NCBI GenBank assembly: GCA_023910675.1 | Contig: JAAVWC010000001.1 | Coordinates: forward strand, 434,001 to 498,000 | Reading direction: 5' to 3' | From: Gemmatimonas sp. | GTDB taxonomy: Bacteria > Gemmatimonadota > Gemmatimonadetes > Gemmatimonadales > Gemmatimonadaceae | DNA: 64,000 nt | Part shown: positions 57,545-64,000 of the stretch, one piece after another | Numbering within the stretch: position 1 is the stretch's first letter | Layout: each line of letters starts with the position of its first letter | Program-made: the position numbers and the translations under genes | The notes under the pieces: generated by a model | Database searches by the model: none | What the model saw: only the letters and a program-made list of their open reading frames with translations | Told to the model about the DNA's origin: nothing

Positions 57545-60334
57545 TCACCCGCTATTCCGAAGCCCCGCAGCAATACCATTGATGGTGATGTGAATGCCGC
57601 GGCGCAGGAATTCGTCTGTCACGCGTTCCGGAGCGCCGTGCTCACGGTACCGGCGCAGCAGCGCAATTTGCAGATGATTGAGCGGATCCATATACGGAAA
57701 GCGCGTTTCGATGGACCGCGCCAGCAACGGATTATCGGCCAACAGTTCCTCTTGCCCAGTAATGCGCCGCAACGCGTCACGTGTGCGCTGCCACTCGGCG
57801 CTGATGCGGCCGAAGATCGTCTCGCGCAATGTCGCATCAGTGACGAGTTCGGCGTAGCGCGACGCGACGCGCAAGTCGCTCTTGGCAAGCACCATGTCCA
57901 CGTTCGACAGCAGCGTGCGGAAGAACGGCCACGCCGTGGCCATGCGCTGCAGCACCGGCAACCCGTCGGGATGTTCGTCCAGCCACTGCGACACCGCGCT
58001 GCCGAAGCCATACCAGCCCGGCAGCATGCAGCGGCACTGCGCCCAGGCGAACACCCATGGGATGGCCCGCAAGTCTTCAATGCGGTCCGATGGCTTTCGC
58101 GATGCCGGACGGCTCCCGATGTTGAGCGTCGCAATTTCGGCAAGCGGCGTACTCTCGCGGAAGTACTGCGTAAAGCCCGGTGTTTCGTACACCAGCGCGC
58201 GATACGCCTGGAAGGCCAGCGCCGATAAGCGCTCCATGACCGGATGAAAGGTCACCGCCTTATCGGCCTGATTCTCATGATCGGTGAGCGTGGCCTCGAG
58301 CGTCGCCGCCACCAGCAACTCCAGATTGCGGCGACCAACATCCGGCGTGGCGTACTTGGACGCGATCACTTCGCCTTGTTCAGTAAGTCGGATCTGTCCG
58401 GTCACCGCGCCCGAGGGCTGCGCCAGAATGGCCTCGTAGCTGGGGCCACCGCCGCGGCCTACGCTGCCACCGCGACCGTGGAAGAAGCGCAACTTGACCG
58501 ACGCGCGCGCGAACACCCCCATGAGCGCGAGTTCGGCCTGATACAACTCCCAGCCGCTCGTGAGGAAGCCACCGTCCTTGTTGCTGTCGGAATACCCGAG
58601 CATGACCTCCTGCACATTGCCGCGCGCGGCGACGAGCGCGCGATACGCCGGAAGGTCGAACGCCGCCTGCATGATGTCGCCGGCTCGCTGCAGGTCGCTG
58701 ATGGTCTCGAAGAGCGGAATGATGTCGAGGTCCACACCGGGCGCCGCACCGCCGGTGGCGAGCCCCGCCTCCTTCAGCAGCAGCGCCACCTCGAGCAGGT
58801 CCGACACGCCATCGCACTTGGAGATGATGTAGTGTGGCAGCGCCGCGCGTCCGAAGCGCTCGCGCATGACGCGCGCCGCAAACACGATGGCCAGTTCACC
58901 CTGGACCTCGGCGCTGTACGTCAGGTGCGGCGAGTACAGCGGGCGCGTGCCCCGCGAGTTCCGACGCCAATAGCGCTACGCGCGCCGCTTCGTCGAGGGC
59001 CAGGTATTGGTCGGTGACGCCAGGCCTGCGATGAGGAGCTCGGCCACCACTTTCTCATGCACATCGGCATTCTGCCGCAGATCGAGCGGGGCCAGATGAA
59101 ATCCGAAAACGTCCACGGCCGTCATGAGCGCACGCAGCCGCCCGCTGGCGAGCAACGTCAATCCGGTGTGCACGAGTGACTCGTGCACCACATGCAACTC
59201 GGCCCGTAACTCGGCCGCGTTTCCGTAGGGCGCCGCGTCGCCCAAGGCTGCTCGCGTGGGGAGCGGCACGTCGAGCGTTCGCATCGTGGCCACGAGTCTC
59301 GCATAGATGCCACTGAGCGCACGACGATACGGCTCGTCGCGCCGCTGCACCGATTGATCCGGCGAGGCCGCCGCGAGCGCGTCGAGCGCCGGCGTCACAG
59401 GATGCAAGGCGCGCGATACGCTGAGCGTACCACCGACTTCGTGTACTTCGGCCAGATAGAAATCGAACGCCGCGGCCGATTGCAGGCGGAGCGTATCGCG
59501 AAGAATGTCGGCGGTCACGAACGGATTACCGTCACGGTCACCGCCAATCCAGCTTCCCACCTGCAGAAACGTCCCCGGCGTAAACGGTGCGTCGGGAAAT
59601 CGTTGGGCCCACAGGGAGGCCGTGTGCGCGTACAACCGCGGCACCTCGGTAAAGAAGGTGCTGCGGTAATAGCCAATCCCGTTCTTCACCTCGTCGAGCA
59701 CGCGCAGCCGCTCGCCGCGAACGAGTCGCGTGTGCCACAGCGTCAACACCTGACGCTGCAACGCCAGATCGTTCTCGGCGCGCTCTTCGGCGGTCAGCAC
59801 CATGCGTTCGCGCTGCTCGAGCAATTCCGCGATTTCCTGCATGGCCACCTGCGTGCTCTGACGCTGCACTTCGGTGGGGTGTGCGGTGAGCACGGGTACG
59901 ACCAGCGCCTCGGCAAAGAATTGCTGCAACCGCTCGCGCGCCGCGGCGTCGTCACCAATAGGCCTTGCGCACCGCGTCGATGGCAAAGGCCAACGTCCCT
60001 TCGCGTGGCCGGCGAGCCCATGGCTTCAGTGCGCTCGACGGCGCCGCGCGCGGTGCGTATCCTCGGCGATATTCGACAGCTGCAAAAAATACGCGAATGC
60101 ACGCACCACGCTGAGCATCGTGGCGGGGGGCAACTGATCGAGCAGATCGTGCAGCCGTACCCGGTCCTCGGCCCGTCCCTCACGCGCAAAGCGAATGGCG
60201 GCCTTGCGCGTCTGTTCGACGAGTTCGAACGTCGCCGCCCCCTCCTGCTCCCGAACCGCATCGCCAAGCAGACGGCCGAGGAGACGAATATCGTCGCGGA
60301 GTGGAAGGTCTTTGTCGTCGCGGTTGATGGGCAT
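57545..60334 (-). pseudogene. ppc: Phosphoenolpyruvate carboxylase, multiply frameshifted
   Basis: The full-length ppc (about 920 codons) is present but in at least four frames: 60334 down to about 60035 (MPINRDDKDLPLRDDIRLLG to SNIAEDTHRARRRRAH), a scrambled linker at 60035-59960, about 59960-59005 (ALVVPVLTAHPTEVQRQSTQ to LIAGLA), a short piece ([20 protein letters not shown]), and about 58950-57545 ([20 protein letters not shown] to the end). Catalytic motifs survive ([33 protein letters not shown]). Some of the shifts fall at short G/C runs. Anaplerotic oxaloacetate synthesis would depend on it if the shifts are sequencing errors. Confidence 0.85.
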
Positions 60335-60361
60335 GACGAAACTACGCCACGGGACCGCGCC

Positions 60362-61405
60362 TTAGCGACGGATCCGCCCCGTTCCCTCGGCGACAAGGAA
60401 CGGATCATCCCCGAAAATGCCATCGACGCCGAGCGCGATCATTTCGCGCACTTCGGCGAGCGCATCACCACGGTACCGCTTGGGAAGAAACATCGGCTCC
60501 GGCCGCAACGTCCACACGTGTACCAACAGCCCCGCCGCGTGTGCGTCCTGCACGATGGTCGTCGGCACGGCTGACGAGTCCGCCCCGACCAGCATGCGGG
60601 TGTTCACGCCGATGCCGTTGGCGAACGTGGCGATCTCCCGTAACCGCTCCGGCGTAAGGGCCCCGCGGTCGAGGAGATAAATGAGCCGCACGGAGGTCTG
60701 CCCACGCAGCGCCTTCAGGTTCGCCAACTCGAAGCTTTGAATGAAGACCGGGGCATTCGCCCGGTTCATACCACGCGCGGTAAGCGACGCCAACAGCGTC
60801 GGCTCCAGCGGAAGGCCAATGGCGCGATGATACGTGGGATGCTTGGTCTCAGGGTACACGCCCACCACCCGTCCGCGGGCGCGGCCCAAGGAGTCGGCGA
60901 GCGCGAGCACATCGTCGAAGGTGGGAATACCGTACTGTCCGTCATAGGCATGCGAACGGAACGGCAACCGTTCACGGGCGCGCAGTGTACGCAGCTCGGC
61001 CAGCGTGAAGTCTTCGGTGAACCAGCCCTGGATGGTGTCGCCGTCGACCACCTTGCGCGTACGCCGCGAGGGGAACTTGTCGGCGACGTCAGTCGTGCCG
61101 CCAATTTCGTTCTCGTGCCGCGCTACGAGTACGCCGTCCTTGGTGCTCACCAGGTCGGGCTCGATGAAGTCGGCGCCCATCTGCACGGCCAGCGTGTAGG
61201 CCGCCAGCGTATGCTCGGGACGGTGCGCGCTCGCCCCGCGATGCGCGATCACGAGAGGCCGCGTGGTGGGCATGAGCGTGCGCGCCGGGGTGGCCCTGCA
61301 CCCGGTCGCAAGCGCACCGGAGAGCAGGAGGAGGGGCATCGCTATCGCCACCCGCAGTGAACGGACCGGCCGGAGTGCATCGAGAAGAGTCGCCATGGCG
61401 TCCAT
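60362..61405 (-). CDS. Glycerophosphodiester phosphodiesterase lipoprotein
   Basis: About 347 residues (start at the ATG pair 61403-61408; another at 61396). Lipobox in LLSGALATGC. GDPD motifs: VIAHRGASAHRPEHTLAAYT, MGADFIEPDLVSTKDGVLVA, RHENEIGGTTDVAD, YPETKHPTYHRAIG, DAHAAGLLVHVWTLRPE. Cleaves glycerophosphodiesters to glycerol-3-phosphate outside the cytoplasm. The stop lies 27 bases upstream of ppc's start on the same strand. Confidence 0.92.
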   Translation of the reverse strand: MDAMATLLDALRPVRSLRVAIAMPLLLLSGALATGCRATPARTLMPTTRPLVIAHRGASAHRPEHTLAAYTLAVQMGADFIEPDLVSTKDGVLVARHENEIGGTTDVADKFPSRRTRKVVDGDTIQGWFTEDFTLAELRTLRARERLPFRSHAYDGQYGIPTFDDVLALADSLGRARGRVVGVYPETKHPTYHRAIGLPLEPTLLASLTARGMNRANAPVFIQSFELANLKALRGQTSVRLIYLLDRGALTPERLREIATFANGIGVNTRMLVGADSSAVPTTIVQDAHAAGLLVHVWTLRPEPMFLPKRYRGDALAEVREMIALGVDGIFGDDPFLVAEGTGRIRR

Positions 61406-61511
61406 CATAACGCGGGAATGCGTCAGGGGATGGTCCGCTCCGTCACGGTTTGGACGCGAAGTCCGGGCCCGTACCTGTTGACGGGCCCGGCGTCGGCCTG
61501 CAGGATAGCGT

Positions 61512-62192
61512 ATGGTCCCTACCGCCCCTGATTCCCTGATCGCAGCCATCCGCGGCCGCGATCAGCTCAGCATTGTCCGGCAACTCGACGAAGACCCCGC
61601 GCGTGCCAGCATGCGTGGGCCTGGCGGCGAGTCGCTGACGCTGTACGCCTGTTACGCGGGCGCGGCCGATTTGGCGCCGCTGCTGCTGCGGGGCCGCAAG
61701 CCCGACGCCTGCGAAGCGGCGGCCATTGGCGATATCGCGGCGCTCCGTGAGGCCATTGAAACCGACGATGACGCGCGGGTACGGCGGAGCAGTGATGGCT
61801 GGACGCCGCTGCATCTCGCCGCGTTCTTCGGACGCGAAGATGCCGTGGCGCTGCTCATCGACCATGGTGCGCCGCTTGATGCGCACTCCACCAACGCCAC
61901 ACGCAACACCCCGCTGCACGCCGCCATCGCTGGCGCGAGCAAGCCGGCGATCGTGCGCCGCATCATCTTCGCTGGCGCCGATGTCGAATCGCGCGGCGCC
62001 AGCAACATTACGCCCCTGCACGTCGCGGCCTCGCGCGGTGACGCCGCACTCTGCGACCTGCTGGTGGCGCGTGGTGCCGCCCCCCATGCCGTGATGGAAG
62101 ACGGCACCACGCCGGCGCAGCTCGCGACCGCCCGCGGCTTTGCCGAGCTAGGCGAGAAGCTCGCCGCCCTGCCCCACGACGAGTCCGCCTGA
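61512..62192 (+). CDS. Ankyrin-repeat protein
   Basis: 226 residues, about five to six ankyrin repeats, e.g. DGWTPLHLAAFFGREDAVAL, RNTPLHAAIAGASKPAIVRR and NITPLHVAASRGDAALCDLL. No signal peptide. A protein-protein interaction module with unknown partner. Its 3' end overlaps the convergent RND gene by about 45 bases. Confidence 0.9.
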   Translation: MVPTAPDSLIAAIRGRDQLSIVRQLDEDPARASMRGPGGESLTLYACYAGAADLAPLLLRGRKPDACEAAAIGDIAALREAIETDDDARVRRSSDGWTPLHLAAFFGREDAVALLIDHGAPLDAHSTNATRNTPLHAAIAGASKPAIVRRIIFAGADVESRGASNITPLHVAASRGDAALCDLLVARGAAPHAVMEDGTTPAQLATARGFAELGEKLAALPHDESA

Positions 62193-64000
62193 CCGCGCGC
62201 GCACGGGCTCGTCGTCACTCTCGAGCGCCGGTGCCAGCAACTTGTACATCACCGGCGTCACCAGCCGCGCAATGAGCGTGCTGCTCACCAAGCCGCCAAT
62301 GATCACCCAGGCCAGCGGCGAATACAATCCCGACCCCTGAAATGCCAGCGGTAGCAGACCGCCAATGGCGGTCATGGTCGTGAGCACAATGGGCAGGAAA
62401 CGCACTTCACCCGCACGTTGAATCGCTTCGTCCAGCGCGACGCCTTCACGACGTAGCTGGTCGGTGAAGTCGACGAGCAGAATGCTCGTTTTGATTTCGA
62501 TCCCCACCAGCGCCACAAAACCGATCATCGCGGTGAAACTGAACGTGTAGCCGCTCAAGAGCAGCGCCAGGATACCGCCCACGACGCCAAGGGGAATCAC
62601 GCTCGCCACCACGAGCGTGGTGCGGAAGTCGCGGAACTCGAGCACCAGAATGGCAAGAATCGCAAACACGGCTACGACAACAGCACCACCAATGCCGCCA
62701 AAGCTCTCCTCCCGACTCTCGATCTCACCCGCCGGGACCAGCGTATAGCCCACGGGCAGGGCGATATCTTCCAACCGTTCGATGACCTGCTTGGTGACGG
62801 CGTCGGTGTTGTAGCCCGAACGCACGTAGCTGGTCACCGTGACGGCGCGGGTGCGGTCGTTATGGTCGATGGTGGTGGGTGAACCGGCGAAGCGCAGACT
62901 CGCAATCTGCGACAGCGGCACCATCGCCCCCGTCACACTGCTCACGAAGATGCGATCGAGTGCTTCGGGCGCCGGCCGGCCATTGTGCGCAATGCGCACC
63001 GTGAGCGGATACTCGTCGCCGTTGTCGGCGCGTATAGCACCAGCCTGCACCCCCGCAATTCCCAGGCGCAGCGTCCGCTCGACTTCAGCACTCGGTACCC
63101 CGAGCAGCCCCGCTTTCTGCTTGTCCACCACGAGGCGCAAATCAGAACGACGCAGGCGAACCGGGTTGTTCACATACTGCGTACCGTCGGTACCCTTGAG
63201 CACCTGCTCGAACCTGGACGCAATCTGCTGCAACGTGTCGAGGTTGGGCCCTTCCACACGCATCGCAATGGGCGCATCGATCGGCGGACCGTTCTCGAAC
63301 TCCTTGAGCTCGATGCGCGCACCGGGGTATACCGCCAACTTCTCACGCAGGGAATCAAGCGCGATGGGCGTGGCGTCGTTGTCGTACGACTTGAGCAGCA
63401 CGAGCAACTGCGCGCGATTGGGTGCCTCGGCACGCTGAAAGACGTTGTAGTACACATCAGGATTATCCTTGCCCACGTTGGCAAAGATGCCACGCGTGTC
63501 GGGATGTCCCCCAATGATCGCTTCGGCGTACTGCACGGCACGATCGGTCTCCTGCAGCGACGTGCCTTCGGGCGTGGTGATGTCTACGTGATACTGCGGC
63601 GTCCCGGCCTTGGGGAAGAGGGAGAAGCCCACCACCGGTACCAGCGCAAACGCGCCCACCACCAGCGCGAACGACGCCACGAGTGTCGCGCGCGGATAGG
63701 CCATGGCCCGCTTGAGCAGCGGCGCATACGTGCGGTGAATACCGCCGTCGAACCAGCGCAGCACCGCATTGCCGTCGGCATGTTCCTCGCGCGGCATGAG
63801 CCGGCTGGCCAGCCACGGGATGATCGTGAGCGAGACGAACAACGAGGCCAGCACCGCGTAGACCACCGCAATCGGCAGGGAGCGGATGTACTTGCCGGCA
63901 AGACCTGGAAGGAACAGCAGCGGTAGGAACGCGAAAATGAGCGTACCGGTAGCACCCAATACGGCCACACCGATCTGCTTGGTGGCCTCGATCGCCGCCT
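62148..64000 (-). CDS. RND-family efflux pump inner-membrane subunit, C-terminal part
   Basis: At least 617 codons; the frame stays open to the window edge, so the N-terminal part is outside. AcrB/CusA-like: IFAFLPLLFLPGLAGKYIRS, LASLFVSLTIIPWLASRLMP, porter-domain segments (VVGFSLFPKAGTPQYHVDIT), VVVAVFAILAILVLEFRDF, VGIEIKTSILLVDFTDQLRR, PLAFQGSGLYSPLAWVIIGG. Proton-driven export of drugs or metals with a periplasmic adaptor and outer-membrane channel. The GIEIKTSILLVDFTD sequence favours the hydrophobe/AcrB-like (HAE) branch. Confidence 0.93.
   Translation of the reverse strand, partial: AAIEATKQIGVAVLGATGTLIFAFLPLLFLPGLAGKYIRSLPIAVVYAVLASLFVSLTIIPWLASRLMPREEHADGNAVLRWFDGGIHRTYAPLLKRAMAYPRATLVASFALVVGAFALVPVVGFSLFPKAGTPQYHVDITTPEGTSLQETDRAVQYAEAIIGGHPDTRGIFANVGKDNPDVYYNVFQRAEAPNRAQLLVLLKSYDNDATPIALDSLREKLAVYPGARIELKEFENGPPIDAPIAMRVEGPNLDTLQQIASRFEQVLKGTDGTQYVNNPVRLRRSDLRLVVDKQKAGLLGVPSAEVERTLRLGIAGVQAGAIRADNGDEYPLTVRIAHNGRPAPEALDRIFVSSVTGAMVPLSQIASLRFAGSPTTIDHNDRTRAVTVTSYVRSGYNTDAVTKQVIERLEDIALPVGYTLVPAGEIESREESFGGIGGAVVVAVFAILAILVLEFRDFRTTLVVASVIPLGVVGGILALLLSGYTFSFTAMIGFVALVGIEIKTSILLVDFTDQLRREGVALDEAIQRAGEVRFLPIVLTTMTAIGGLLPLAFQGSGLYSPLAWVIIGGLVSSTLIARLVTPVMYKLLAPALESDDEPVRARSGGLVVGQGGELLA

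Noticed and set aside
1..64000. tRNA or rRNA genes
   Set aside because: No cloverleaf-compatible segments or rRNA sequence were recognised in the intergenic regions. A tRNAscan/Infernal search was not possible here.

Overview
The window looks like the chromosome of a high-GC Gemmatimonadota-type bacterium. This is inferred from the GC-rich coding, the DUF4097 and carboxypeptidase-regulatory/TonB-plug secreted proteins, the many cupin, SDR and GNAT genes, and the multihaem-type cytochrome lipoprotein; no rRNA is present to confirm it. It divides into an accessory half (about 1-39.2 kb) and an ordinary chromosomal half (about 39.3-64 kb).

The accessory half is a large sedentary chromosomal integron. 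An integron-type tyrosine recombinase (intI, 38264-39232, minus) carries the IntI-specific extra domain. To its left lie about 19 attC-like sites, each bounded by a (C/G)TAAC- or GAAC-type core and a GTTAGGC-, GTTATGC- or GTTCGGC-type core with an imperfect palindrome between. Nearly all cassette genes are on the minus strand, with the attC at the gene's 3' end and often overlapping its stop codon. intI also reads minus, so integrase and cassettes point the same way; this is the unusual 'reversed' layout, not the divergent one of class 1 or Vibrio integrons. Nearest to intI are three 606-bp copies of cassette A and three 509-bp copies of cassette B. Both encode small membrane proteins of unknown function. 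A fourth copy of B lies 12 kb further in. An IS91-type element that also carries its own tyrosine recombinase sits between intI and the first cassette and apparently splits attI.

Reading leftward from intI, the recognisable cargo is: cassettes B and A; a truncated DUF6338-like membrane protein; a subtilisin-like lipoprotein protease with a companion lipoprotein; a TlpA-like lipoprotein; another cassette B; an HNH-nuclease protein; a hypothetical protein; a ParE/RelE-type toxin-antitoxin (TA) pair; a secreted alpha/beta hydrolase; a BrnT/CopG TA pair; HigBA; MazEF; a TonB-plug protein; a decayed BrnTA pair; and a GNAT-HicAB cassette. The toxin-antitoxin pairs probably stabilise the array. The array is heavily invaded by insertion sequences: three IS3-family elements, IS256, IS630 and IS5, two IS91-type elements plus remnants, an IS21 istB fragment, and IS1182 fragments. 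Around 7.4-13.5 kb there are plus-strand genes with no attC (VOC protein, chimeric reductase/transposase, DsbA-like protein with HxlR regulator), which look like non-cassette insertions.

The chromosomal half carries deaD, a SET-domain protein, a cytochrome-like lipoprotein, a sulfite-oxidase-like enzyme, TfoX-N, cupins, YaeQ, GlsB, ilvE, two SDR-type proteins, fhs, a globin, rhlE, an MsbA-like ABC exporter, a Tat-exported aldo/keto reductase, an acyl-ACP desaturase, ppc, a glycerophosphodiesterase, an ankyrin protein and an RND pump that runs off the right edge. Several of these (ppc, rhlE, a yigZ remnant) contain frameshifts or deletions, which means either real gene decay or indel errors in the assembly.
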